From contig NW_006281112.1 in the NCBI RefSeq assembly GCF_000203795.2, positions 346,452 to 410,451 on the forward strand: a stretch of DNA of 64,000 bases. The letters are read 5' to 3'. The stretch comes from Batrachochytrium dendrobatidis JAM81. Lineage: Eukaryota > Chytridiomycota > Chytridiomycetes > Rhizophydiales. The position numbers were made by a program, and so were the translations under genes. Below, piece after piece: positions 12,192 to 23,848 of the stretch (the first letter of the stretch is position 1; every line of letters begins with the position of its first letter). The notes below the pieces were generated by a model. It was not told where the DNA came from and made no database searches. It worked only from the letters and a program-made list of their open reading frames with translations.

Positions 12192-15030
12192 ATGATCGTT
12201 GGCAGGCTGTTGGCGCCAAGTAGCCAAAAGGCCGCTAGAGCGGCAGTTTCAGCCATTGCTGCAATAACTGGCACTCCAAGAGTCACCATTTCAAAACAAT
12301 CGTCTCGATCTTGGATTCCATGCACTGCTGTTCAGTCGAATATTTTGCAAAAAGCGTTTTCTACTGGTGTCATCAGCTGCAATATTCCTGATCTCGAAAA
12401 AATCAGAAACGTATGTTGCTCACCTATTTTGTTACCCATACTGGTTCATATGCACATAAAAGATCCATATCAACACACTTTGTTTTAGCGCTGACTGCAT
12501 TGGGTTATGCGCTGAATTCATCTTTCCCAATCATGTCTTGATATCACCGATAAACTTTATCAAACCATGTGCATGAACGTTTTTGTGTTGGATCATGTCA
12601 ACTTTATTAAACTGGTTTGCTGACATTTTGTGTTGATTGGGTTTATATAGCTGGCTATTATTGCACACGTCGATCATGGAAAAACTTCATTGGTATGCTG
12701 CATCATGTTGATGTTGAAACGCATACATTTTATAAATAGTTGATGGTTTCATTTGAAAACAACATTCTTGAAATAGGTCGATCAACTTCTTCGACAGTCT
12801 GGCGCAGCAGAGGTGGCTGATCAAGGCCGTGTCATGGACTCGAATGATCTTGAAAAAGAGCGAGGTATCACCATTCTTAGCAAAAGTACCGCTGTCACTT
12901 ATAAAGGTCATCGTATCAACATTGTTGATACACCTGGTCACTCTGATTTTGGTGGTGAAGTCGAGCGTGTACTGTCCATGGTTGATGGAGTGTGTCTGGT
13001 TGTTTGTGCTACAGAAGGGCCTATGACTCAAACCAAGTTTGTTCTTTCAAAAGCCATTGAATGTGGACTTCAGCCAATTGTTGTTTTAAACAAAGTTGAT
13101 CGTCCAACCTCTCGCGTAGCTGAAGTTGAGGATGGTGAGTTTTTATTCGTTGTGCTGGATTTGGCATGTTTTAAATGACTATACTGCAGAACTTGGCTGT
13201 ACAATTATTAATATTTATTTATTAGAAATCCTTGAGTTGTTTTTGAGTCTGGATGTGTCTGAAAGCCAGTTGGAGTACACGCTCCTATATGCATCTGCTA
13301 GAGAAGGCTGGGCAAAGCGAACTATGGAAGAAGCTCCCACAACAATCCATCCTCTGCTGGACACTATTGTGGATATGCTCCCTCCTCCAAATGTTGATCG
13401 TTCCAAACCATTTTCACTTCTTGTAACTGTAGGTGCAATTTAGATACAATCTTTTATATCTAGGCTGTAAACACTGTTTACCACTTTCAAGTACTGCATA
13501 AACTAACTCTATTCTGCTTGTAATATCTGTTACGACTATAACCAAATACCTTGACTAGCAAATTGAAAACGATGTATATGTTGGCAAATGCTACCTTGGA
13601 AAAGTCCAATCTGGCACTCTCCGCGTTGGCGATGTCATCAAAAGTCTTGACGTGGATGGAAAAGTAGTTGCTGAAGGAAAGTGCACAAAAATTATTCAAC
13701 GCAGTGGTCTCGATCAAGTATCTATCCAAGAAGCAGGTGCTGGAGACATTGTGTCTATTGCAGGTCTTGCCAACGCTCGTGTAAACCATACTATTTGTGC
13801 ATTAGAAGTTACCACTCCTCTACCCTTTGTTCCAGTTGATCCGCCAACCATTTCCATGTCGTTTTATGTAAACGATTCTCCGCTTGGAGGCAGAGAAGGT
13901 ACTCAGCTTACATCTCAGGTGATCCGCGAACGTCTTTTAAAAGAAGTAGAGACCAATGTTTCGCTTGAAATCATTGAAACCGATGATGCCTTTGAAGTCA
14001 AGGGCCGCGGTGAGCTTCAAATAGGTGTTTTGATTGAAACAATGCGACGTGAAGGATTTGAACTTTCTGTTTCTCCTCCACGAGTTATCTACAAGGTGGA
14101 GGGAACTGGCAAGGATCGAGTGATTCTTGAGCCTATCGAAGAAGTTACCATTGACGTTGATAACCAATACACAGGCACTGTAATCGAAAAGATGAACTGC
14201 AACAAAGGCGAGATGAAGACGTATACTGATTCTGGAGATCGTACGCGCTTGGTGTTTGATGTCCCTACTCGTGGTCTTCTTGGATATCCTGCAGAATTTA
14301 AAAACGATGCAAGTTGACTTGATAATGGGTTTAAGATTTCATGAAAAAGTTTAAAGTCTAATATTCAAACCTATTTTATAGACTCGCGGCCAAGGAACTT
14401 TAAACAGTATGTTTATTGGGTACCAACCATACAAGGGTCCGCTTGACAGGTCACGCAAGGGATCTATAGTGTCCACAGCCAGGTATGCTGCCAGTTTTTA
14501 TTTGTGGTTATATATTTAAATTTTGACTCGATTGGTCTATATTATGTATGGAATCATTTCTTTATTTTAGTGGAGAAGCTACTACATATGCTCTTCTTGC
14601 AATTGAACCACGCGGAAAGCTGTTTATTGAGCCTGGTGCCAAGGTGTATCCTGGAATGATTGTTGGTGAGCATAGTCGCGAGCATGATTTGGAAGTCAAT
14701 CCCGCCAAAGCAAAGCATTTGAACAATGTACGAACAGCTATCAAAGACGAGACAGTCAAGCTTATTACCACTGAAAAAATGTCTCTTGAACGCATGATTT
14801 CGTATATCCAAGGTAATTGCTTTATGAATACAACATATTGCTAGTAGACTAATGTTTTTTGATCATAAACTGACACGATTGTATTGTAATTTCCTGTAGA
14901 TGATGAGGTGATCGAGGTGACTCCAGCAAGTATTCGTACTCGTAAGAAGGAGTTGGATGCTGATAAGCGTAGAACTCAAAAACGCCGTGGATCCGAATAT
15001 GGTCTTCCTGTTTTTAATAAAAATGAATAA
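12192..15030 (+). CDS. BipA/TypA-family translational GTPase with N-terminal targeting extension
   Basis: Eight exons: 12192..12410, 12651..12692, 12777..13134, 13226..13428, 13559..14308, 14382..14482, 14571..14812, 14900..15030, giving 681 residues. After about 70 residues rich in Ala, Ser, Arg and Lys and poor in acids (a likely mitochondrial presequence) comes a complete BipA: G1 [10 protein letters not shown], switch region [13 protein letters not shown]3 [17 protein letters not shown]4 NKVDRP, domain II, EF-G-like domains with [14 protein letters not shown] and [11 protein letters not shown], and the BipA C-terminal domain with [28 protein letters not shown] and [17 protein letters not shown]. 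BipA binds the ribosome like EF-G and helps large-subunit assembly in bacteria. Here it would act on mitochondrial ribosomes, which is an inference. Intron 5 starts with GC, not GT (14309). Confidence 0.93.
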
Positions 15031-15165
15031 TATTTTGGGATTGAATTCTTATAAATACTACTTTGAGGGCATTGCATCTCATGCCTTTAACTTTTTTATA
15101 TATTTCAATACTATTATATTTGATAAAATGTGCTGCAAAGTCACGATTGAATCATTCAAGTTTTA

Positions 15166-15419
15166 TTTACAACCGCATTAACGTAAAATGAAACATTAAA
15201 AATACATAATAAACTGCCAGTCTCATGAATTGACTGATGCCAATTTTACTGAACAATATTGTCTGTCTTGGTGATCGGCATGAAAACAACAGAATTTCTC
15301 CAATGCCATGATCGTGCCAAACATTCCTTGTGTAAAGCCAACGTTTCCAATAACAAAAATAAAGACTGACTGCAAGATAAGTACAAAAGTGTTTCATTTT
15401 ATGTGAATACGGTTGTAAA
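15166..15419. mobile_element. Short inverted-repeat element, copy E1 (MITE-like)
   Basis: A 254-bp non-coding unit. The left end TTTACAACCGCATTAACGTA is mirrored at the right end by TGTGAATACGGTTGTAAA, with more imperfect match further inward (AAAATGAAACA). TTA flanks both sides and may be a 3-bp target duplication. It lies between the convergent BipA and MFS genes. Its interior CAGTCTCATGAATTGACTG is shared with copies E3 and E4. Confidence 0.75.
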
Positions 15420-15504
15420 TTATTTTTGAAATGAATAAAATCATATTATATCTATAATTAGAAAAGCTAAAAGTACCCAAAATACTCAACGTAGGTACCA
15501 ATTA

Positions 15505-16830
15505 TTATTTGATCCCTTTAATTCTCCATGTCATAAAAACACCCATTAAAAAGTAAAATATGCATAATGCATAAATGATCTTATACCCAAAGCAAGTCAT
15601 TCCTTGACTATTTCCATAAGCCTGAGTGATATCTAGTAACCATCCAGCAATAGGTGTAGCAATGATCTGAGGTAGAACCATGGCCATGTGCCACAAACTC
15701 ATATCCCTCGCAGCGTCGGCAGCATTGGGCAGCACATCCATAAGCATGGCAAACTCGACGCTAATAAATGGACCAAATCCACATCCGAAAACTGCTGATA
15801 CGGCCAACACCCATTCAAACTTCCTGGTTGTCATGATTAGTATACACGCAGCTATCATGAATATTGCTGAAATGTAAACCACAATTTTACGGCGATGTTT
15901 TGGAATCATCATGGCTGCAATGGGTGCAATGACCAAGTTTGGGATCAATCCATATGACACTGCAGTGGTGGATGGTAGCTGTGTTTCGACACAGTCTTGA
16001 ATCCAGTACTGAAGAAACTGCTGCACAGTAGCGATACCAAGTTGAAATAGGAGTCGACTAATAAAGACACGTCGAAAATCAACATAAAGGTATAGTGGTC
16101 GAACCATGCTTTTAAAGAACTCACCCCATTCAATCGGTAGATTATGGGCCTGTTTGTAATGATGTGCTGGCTCACGAACACCAAACACTGTAAGAGAGGA
16201 AACTGAGATAAAGATGGCTGTTATAATGCCATAGATTTGCAGCTCACTTTGAGATTGGACGCAGATTCCTAGTCCTGCACCGACAAGATATCCACCCAGA
16301 TTTGCAGCACCAGTTGCAGCAGACACCGCTCCATTTTGGGCTTTGGGAGTAACGTCAGCCAACAAGCCGTTGTAGGGCACAGATGCAACAACAGCAAATA
16401 TATTTGCAACCAGATATCCAAGAGTATAAGCCCAAAGGGGTTCGCTTCCCCAGAGGAGAAATAGACTTGCACATTGGCACACAACCCCAATGGCAATGAA
16501 TGGAATGCGGCGACCGAAATAGGATCCAAATCGGTCATTAAGAGCCCCAATCAGCAGAGAAGTAATCCCAAACACCACTCCAGATGTCAGTGAAACAACA
16601 GCCAAACCAGTTCCTTTTTGATCATTCCCTACAATGCTTACGATCTGCATAGGGAGAAGCACAACAGTCTGTAAGATCCAAAACATATGGTATCCGAACC
16701 AGAATCCAGACAGTCTCACTAGCTGCAGTAGGCTCAGAGGATGTAAATCATCGTTTTCTGGCAGTTTCTTGATAAAACCCTCTGTGTTGGTATCAATGCT
16801 CGCTCCTCTAGAATCCTCATGATCCAGCAT
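15505..16830 (-). CDS. Major facilitator superfamily transporter (GPH/SLC45-like)
   Basis: A single-exon gene of 441 residues with about 12 hydrophobic helices in two six-helix halves and short termini. The loop between helices 2 and 3 carries an MFS motif A variant, GALNDRFGSYFGRRIPF, which resembles the glycoside-pentoside-hexuronide and sucrose/SLC45-type families. A Pro-containing helix (VASVPYNGLLADVTPK) and an amphipathic central loop follow. The N-terminus holds about 35 polar residues before LLQLVRLSGFWFGYHMF. The substrate is probably a sugar or other small neutral solute, but nothing in the sequence fixes it. The start at 16830 is the first ATG in frame; no upstream exon is needed. 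It converges with the BipA gene and is separated from it by element E1. Confidence 0.8.
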   Translation of the reverse strand: MLDHEDSRGASIDTNTEGFIKKLPENDDLHPLSLLQLVRLSGFWFGYHMFWILQTVVLLPMQIVSIVGNDQKGTGLAVVSLTSGVVFGITSLLIGALNDRFGSYFGRRIPFIAIGVVCQCASLFLLWGSEPLWAYTLGYLVANIFAVVASVPYNGLLADVTPKAQNGAVSAATGAANLGGYLVGAGLGICVQSQSELQIYGIITAIFISVSSLTVFGVREPAHHYKQAHNLPIEWGEFFKSMVRPLYLYVDFRRVFISRLLFQLGIATVQQFLQYWIQDCVETQLPSTTAVSYGLIPNLVIAPIAAMMIPKHRRKIVVYISAIFMIAACILIMTTRKFEWVLAVSAVFGCGFGPFISVEFAMLMDVLPNAADAARDMSLWHMAMVLPQIIATPIAGWLLDITQAYGNSQGMTCFGYKIIYALCIFYFLMGVFMTWRIKGIK

Positions 16831-17191
16831 TTCAATACCTGAATAAAAACTAGTAGTACTGGCTTGAGGAGCATCTGCTATAGACGGATGCCCTATCTAA
16901 ACAAAGCAATATACAAGGGTTGGTGAATTGCAGCTTGGATAAGGACTGCTGTGTTAGTAATATTCAGGAATCGTGATATAATACTTGCCATGGCATGCAT
17001 TTCATGCTGAGCAATTATCTCTTTTTGCCTCTGCATAATATTCGTCGATTGAGGCTCTAATACAATCTGATTTTTAATAAGTTGGTTTACGAGATGGCTC
17101 GTGTCGGGGTTACTTTCCTGAAACTCGCAACAATCGCAAATAGCTTGTTGGTGAATGTTAATCTAGTCAGAAATAGTCATGTATTCACATG
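16831..17191. other. Intergenic, upstream of the MFS gene
   Basis: A 361-base stretch between the MFS start and element E2. No open frame or RNA gene is recognisable. It should contain the MFS promoter. Confidence 0.4.
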
Positions 17192-17484
17192 TTACACGGC
17201 CATATTCACGTAAATTGAAATACCGAGTGTCAGTAGACCACAAACAGTCAGTCTTGTAAAATGATTGATGTCAGATTTACTAGACAGCATTGTATTCTCT
17301 AAACTTTTCGGTAAATTTGGATGTTTTTTTAGCAAGTGGCATGACAACTTGTGGCTATCAAAGAGTTGGCAATGTCTATGCAAGTCAATTTGTACTGTGA
17401 CAAATATTCAACCATTTTTTATTCCGAAGCCATCATTGCAAGATAAATACAAAAGTATTCCATTTTACGTGAATACGACGGTAA
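17192..17484. mobile_element. Short inverted-repeat element, copy E2
   Basis: A 293-bp unit with ends TTACACGGCCATATTCACGT and CATTTTACGTGAATACGACG followed by GTAA, which are imperfect inverted repeats of each other. It has the family's GCAAGATAAATACAAAAGT block just inside the right end. That end stops only 6 bases from the PKA stop codon, so the element supplies the 3' untranslated region of that gene. No clear target duplication is visible. Confidence 0.7.
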
Positions 17485-17490
17485 AAGACT

Positions 17491-19715
17491 TTAAAACTCT
17501 TTAAATTTATCTCTGTGTACATCTGGTTCAATGGAACCATATGGAGCGTAGTCTTCAGAATAGACATCAAAGTTGCTTGTATCACCATCTCCTTTGATGG
17601 GAGGGATATACGGAGCAGGAATATCCAACGCAAGAAGTTTTGCCCAGTCCAATCCAGCAAACCATCGATGGTTTTTGATATCTGACACACCGCCTTTGAG
17701 GTTACCAAACCGTTTTGTCAGATCTAATTGAAGAAGGCGTTTCACAATGTCTTTACAGTATGGATCAAAAACGGATGAAAATTTGGGTCGACTGGCAAGA
17801 ATATTTTCGTAGATTTTCATATGTTCTTCGTGGTAAAAAGGAGGATATCCTGCAACCATCTATTGAAAATCAACGTCAATTTAATTTAAACAAATCTTGT
17901 GCATTTAAACAGTTGCCTTTAAACCCACTTACTTCAAATATAAGAACACCAAGTGCCCACCAATCAACGGCACGGCTGTATCCTTTTGACTGGATAATTT
18001 CGGGTGCAAGATAATCAGGTGTGCCACAAAGAGTCCAAGTAACATCAGGCACAATTTTAGCAAATCCAAAATCGGTAATCTTAATGTGTCCTTGAGCAGT
18101 AATAAGTAGATTCTAGAAATGCAAGATTATTGAATCAAATTGTTCATGGAGAAAACAGGATCACTTTAGTGAATACCATAAATTAATATGTTGCATGATC
18201 AGAACAATAGCTAACCTCGGGCTTTAAATCACGGTAAATAATGTTTCTTGAGTGAAGCTCTTCAAATGCCAATACTACTTCTGCTGCATAGAATCGAGCA
18301 ACATGATTTGGAAATCTCTAAATTTTTCAGCGAGTCAGCATTGTAATAATTCAATTATAACTGGATAGCTCAAAATAGATACTCACAACACACTTTCGCA
18401 AGTATGAAAACAACTCGCCACCATGAATATACTCTAGAATAAAATAAAGATTTGCACTATCCTGAAACGTAGTCAGCAAGCTAACCAAAAATGGAAACTC
18501 CAATTTCTCCAAAATGGTTTTCTCATTGATGGTATGTTCAACTTGGCGCATTTTTACAATGTCTGTTTTGCGCAGCACTTTCATGGCATAGAATTTGTTG
18601 TTGGATTTGAGTTTGACAAGATGAACACGACCAAATGAACCTGTACCAAGTGTACGATTGATTTGCAGATCTGCAAGACCGTAGGTTTTTTTTGGCGTGG
18701 AAGTAAGCATGATTGGTAATGCACTCAGTTGTGGCAAGACTAAGCCTTTGTTATGCTGAAATGTCGTGTCAGATGATACTGTTTCTGTCATAGTCGAAGA
18801 AGCTGGGCACGCTAGGGATGCATTGGGTTTGGCATGCGACGCTGATGAGTTTAATACTTGATCTAGTAATGCATTATTTCGGTTCATATCGCCTGTTAAC
18901 GGACCAGCTTGTGTTGAATTGGGTGAAATAAAACCAAAAGGCAATGGTTCCGTATTAGTTGCTGATTGCAAGGTAGATTTCAAACCCTGTTCTGGAATTA
19001 TTCCCGAGTTGGCAGATGTTGCTGCCATAAGCTGATCTAGTGGAACTTCTTGCAATAGTTTGGCTTTGCGAGAAACTGCAGGAGAGTTTGTTTTACTTTT
19101 GATTATCACTGTACCAACAGAATGCTGAAAATTTGAAACACCATTGAGTATATCTGAAGGAGATTTTCCAGTTCCTGAAGTCAAAGGAGATGCGTGCGAA
19201 TGCAGTGGTGAAATGGCAGTAGATAAAGGCACAACACCTGATGTGCGTAGACTGTGGCTGTTTTGAGATACTTCAGAGGCTCTTGTACTTGATGGATTGG
19301 GGCTAGCTGTGCTGGCAGTCGCACAATGCGCTGCCTTGGATAATGCCAGCTGTGTGGATGTGGAGCGCGTCGATGTAGTTGCTGAGCCATGCGATGACGA
19401 TGGGCTGCCTTGGGTATTCCCTCTAGCATTAGTTGCAGAAGGTGAAGAATTAGTAGCAGAGCTGGTGTTTGCATGGGAAGATGTTTGAGATGATGACAGA
19501 CATGCAGATTTTCCAGCAGATGCTTCATGGCTCTGTGGCTGAGTAGTGGGTGCTAGTGGTTTATTTTCAGAACGGGCAGCTTGGCTGTTTTCTTTGCTCA
19601 GAAATAACAATTGCGGATTAGATGGCAATACTTTAGAAGATATAGCTGGATTGTTTGGCGTAGGCGGTCTTTTTGGGAATATATTCGATCCTTTTATTTT
19701 TTCGAGAAATGACAT
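17491..19715 (-). CDS. cAMP-dependent protein kinase catalytic subunit, long N-terminal extension
   Basis: Exons 19715..18387, 18317..18216, 18112..17933 and 17859..17491, all joined in phase 0, give 659 residues. The AGC kinase domain starts near residue 345: [12 protein letters not shown] (P-loop), FYAMKVLRK (ATP lysine), YRDLKPEN (catalytic loop), TDFGFAK (metal binding), [14 protein letters not shown] (activation loop Thr) and [13 protein letters not shown]. The tail ends in DKFKEF, the FxxF hydrophobic motif of PKA with no residue after it, which is typical of PKA rather than other AGC kinases. The first 344 residues are Ser/Thr/Ala/Pro-rich low complexity, a feature of several fungal PKA subunits. 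I start at 19715 (MSFLEKIKG). A farther in-frame ATG at 19865 would add 50 hydrophobic, unlikely residues. It acts in the cytosol and nucleus under cAMP control through a regulatory subunit not seen here. Confidence 0.92.
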
Positions 19716-20353
19716 CTCTCGATAGCTTATCCAATTCAGGTGAAATATTTGATATTGAGAAATCCTCCTATTATACTCGGTTTTTCCTGTCAACAATAAG
19801 GGCCGTATTTTTAGTATCAATATAGATTCAGAGTCTAGAACAAAGTATAGTGATACGTTTGCCAATAATAAAGTCTTGATTTCGTGGAGTTGCTAGAGCC
19901 AATAATGCAGGTTGTTGGAAATAAATGTGGAAACTAGCCTGTGCATTGCCAATCGTTCAAAATGATTCCCGTTTCAAAAGTTTTGGTTTTGTTTTATTAG
20001 ATACTGTCAGTACTCAACCTCGAATGCTCCATTTCCTGTTTAGTCTGTCACCAATGATTTGCTACAGGTCAGGGTTTGAACAAGCATTGCACTAAACAAT
20101 GTAAAGTATTCGACTATACAAGCTTGCACATCTCTTAATGAACTGTGAAAACCTCAAAACACTTGTCACTAACACTCAAGATTTTATTTTCAGAAGCTAG
20201 CAAATGGATGATCGTGCTAGTAATGTATCCACGTAATTTATCTCCCAAAAGAAATGCCATTAGTTTTGTCCAATGATACATTGGGTCATTCGACAAGTTT
20301 GCAATGGCTAGAATCTATTAAATACGTGCAGCAAGCTTAATACTGATAGGCTT
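19716..20353. other. Intergenic, no gene recognised
   Basis: A 638-base gap between the PKA start and the chitin synthase stop. It holds the PKA promoter and the chitin synthase 3' region. I see no conserved motif or repeat that I can name. Confidence 0.45.
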
Positions 20354-23300
20354 TCATTTGCATCGAGCTTGGTATTTTGATGATGTTTGTATACTTGACA
20401 CTGGTCTCTGCAATACTGGCAGATCATCATCAATATCATCATGTGTGCTACGATCAATGCTCTTGATATTGGCCTTGTATGTAGAACTGATAGTTGATCC
20501 AGATCTCGGTCCTTTGGGATACATTCCAGGTACATACCGCATTGAAATTTCTTTTGGATCATAGTTTTTTTGAGAATATTGACCATTTTCTCCTTTGCTT
20601 CTGTCGCGATTGATAACCAGTCGAGTATCGCCCCATGAAAAGTCGTCAAACCGCCAAAATGCATACAGTGGAATCATAAACGAAAATAAAGGAGTTGCCA
20701 AAATGTAGACCAGCATCCATCCGATATGCTGCCATTCTCGCTTGAGTACAAAAATAATCACTTGCAGACCATAAATGGTTGCTAGCATAAGAATGGAGAT
20801 CATGGGAACTTGAGCATCTTCATCAGTAACTAGACTTACAATAAGATACACTACATAAACCACACCGGCTGGTGCGACTACAGTGGCGAACAAATCTAGA
20901 AATACAACAAAGCGCATTGAAAACACACAAAATCCGCATAGATTGTGGAGCGTAAGCAGCTCCAAAAGATTGTGCACGGTTGAGTTGATCCATCGTCGAC
21001 GCTGCGAAATCAGCACAGACCAACTACTAGGTGCATTGGTTTTTGCCCGTGCATCTGCAGTAAATTTGATCTTTCCATTTGGAAAATGCTTCAACATCAG
21101 AGTTGTCAAATATCGATCTTCACCAAGAGTTAGCAAGTTTTTAAGATGCAGAGTGTTCACTTCGTTTTCACCATAATCAGCGAGCACGTTGGGATTAATC
21201 AAAATAGGTGTTTTGGACACGGACGAAAAGATTCGATACATGCAAAAGCAGCCCGGTAGACAAGTAACAGATCCAAATAGAGATTCGAACGCCTTTGCAA
21301 GATGATGCGAAATGAAATATTCATAGACCTGAATCATTGTCACCCACGAGTCACCTTCGTTTCGCAGAATAGTTTCACCACAGATTCCAGTAATCTTCAA
21401 TTAGGTTAAAAGTGTTAATGAGTAACTGCAGCTATCATAAAAATTTCTACAAGCACTAAAATTATGATTAGTCTTACCGCCGAGTCACTTGCCATGGCAG
21501 ATACATAATGGTTGATGGCATCTGGATATATTTCTGTATCGGCATCAATCCACAAAATAAACTCGTAAAGTGCTGGATTTACGCCAATAATTTCCTGAAA
21601 ATGCCGATATAGTTCTACTTCAAGTGGGCACATGAGCTGCTTGGTATGAACTCGATTAAGAAATCTCATAATAATTAACTGTGAATCTCGTTTCCCACTA
21701 AAACCAGTCGCAAATAAAACTTGTTAAAATCACAAGCACTGCAAAGTACATTGGCACACTTTCTACTTGGTAAAATCTTACCGGTTTCCTGCATGACGAG
21801 TCTCGTCTGCACTCCCAATCTTGGCAACCACAATAAATGGTACTTGGCGACCCTGTTTTGTATATAAACCAGAAAACACTTTTGCCTGATTCCATTGCAA
21901 TTGCTCTTGACCGAGAGCCACAAATGGGAATCCTTCAGACATATCAAAATACTCGTCTTCATCAATACCAAGAACTTGAAGTACAATTTGTGGTGTTGGC
22001 ATACTGTTTCCCTCGCCTACCACCATTCCGTCCGCAATAATAAATAAAAGAAGTCGCGAATCTTCAAATATGGATGTGGCAGCGGAATCGATTGTGCATC
22101 TCAGCGAATCTGCTCCTTCTGAATAGCATGGAATACAACAAATCACAAATCTGTCTCGCATCTCAGGATTTCCTTTGGGGGAAATTTGAAGTGCAGCAAT
22201 AAACTTGAATCCAATGATTGCCACCAAAAGAATACTGGAAATAAGAAGCATGTATTTTGAAAATACACATTGAGGATCTAGACGGTGATCTACAACTCCA
22301 ACGTAAAACATGTTGTCAAGGCAAATCATATATCTTCGCCATTTATCAACCCCTTCGGCTGTCTTGATACGCTCAAGATACTGTGTTGCGTCTTTGCCCG
22401 TTTGGCCCAAAGTTCGAATGATGTCCTTCATGTTATTTCCAAGAAAACTGGCACCATTTTGTCCGTCCATATATGTGGATACATCGAAAATTTTACCATA
22501 TCCAACCAAAAGAAAGTTGTTTACAGGATCATCAGCTAGTTTGGCTTGTACAAAGGCAGCATCACGAGCGATTGGACCTTTTTTCATGTATTTGATCAAT
22601 TCGATGTAATCAATTGGACGTCCAATCTTGTCTTTTCCTCGGTGAAACAGCCAAACAGTCACTACATTTGTAAAAGAATCAAGATTACAATTAAATGTTG
22701 GTAAAAAATCAAAAATCAAAAACTGTATTATAGTAGTAATACAATGAATATATTTTAAGCTTTAACAATCTAAACATATACTTGCATGCTTCTTTTGGAA
22801 CATCGCGACGAATATTGTCCCAACCAGGAGCAGGCGGTGGCAGTCCAGGACATAGCTTATTCCATTGATCTGTTTTAAAAAACATGGCTGACACATCTTT
22901 TCCAAGTGTGGTATCCTTTAAAGCCTGCTCGTTCAAATACATGCCATCCGTTACATGACTTTTCACAATATCTGGGATCTTGTAGTAATTTCCATACAGG
23001 CTAACATAGGGCTTATGAATACTCGTACGTCCATCGATTTCACCTTGGGAAAGAGCAGACGTTTTTGGACAGATAATGAGTCCGAGACCAATGATATAAA
23101 AAAGCAACAGGCCACACATGAAAAGAATAATGAGGTTGAGGGCTACTTTTTCGCGCCAAGCAAGTTGAATGGCGGATTGATTCATTTTACCACAGATTCG
23201 AAGTAAAAAAGATGGAATCCACCAGGTCAGACACCAAGTACAGCATAGCCAATTACGACGAATGGTAGATACAGGCTGTTTGGGAGCTTTGGGTGGTATT

Positions 23301-23419
23301 GGGCTGAGATGAGCAGTTTCTGACAACTGGGAAGGTGTTGAATCTGAATTTTGAACAGTACAAGCAGAGTCATCCGACTGAAGAATCTGACCAGCACTTT
23401 CAATTGGAAATGCACTCAT
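20354..23419 (-). CDS. Chitin synthase, division 2 type with cytochrome-b5-like region, no myosin head
   Basis: Exons 23419..22786, 22661..21782, 21697..21478 and 21394..20354 give 924 residues. It polymerises GlcNAc from UDP-GlcNAc at the plasma membrane. N-terminal membrane helices (near residues 50-115) lead into a region with [16 protein letters not shown] that resembles a cytochrome b5-like domain. The GT2 catalytic core has [27 protein letters not shown] (about 553), [31 protein letters not shown] (about 672) and QRRRW (about 709), followed by a cluster of membrane helices and a Ser-rich tail. There is no myosin motor or DEK domain, so class IV or a chytrid relative is likeliest. The first intron is placed as GC-AG (donor GCAAGT at 22785), because no GT donor keeps phase. 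The gene diverges from the next one across 429 bases. Confidence 0.92.
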
Positions 23420-23848
23420 GATTTAAATTGCCTAGTAATTCCACGCTTTTTGAAATCAACAGTGGATGGTCGAATCTCTAGATATAAGAGGGATTCCACT
23501 TATGGTGTGAACCAGTTTAGCATTTTTGTCGAATGCGATGAGAAATGGATGCCAACTCTAATTTTTTTCAATGGTAATGTGAATTTGGGAAAAGTTTTTC
23601 AAGATTCAGCACTCAGTATAATCGGCTCGACGTAAACTTTCGAGTATCTTGGGAAACTATATACTTTCAATGAATTTAAAATAGAAAGAAAATTAAAATT
23701 CTGATAAATATATGTTTAAATGGTGTAAATATACTAATCAGCAACTTGAATTCTCACAGCTCGAATTTAGTGGCCAGTTGAGCATGATTACAAATTGGTT
23801 AATTTTATTTGAATTATTTTTTATAAACTTGACATTTGAACAGTACAA
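23420..23848. promoter_or_regulatory. Shared divergent intergenic region
   Basis: A 429-base AT-rich gap between the starts of the chitin synthase (-) and the putative mitochondrial protein gene (+). It must hold both promoters. No specific binding site is recognisable by eye. Confidence 0.4.
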
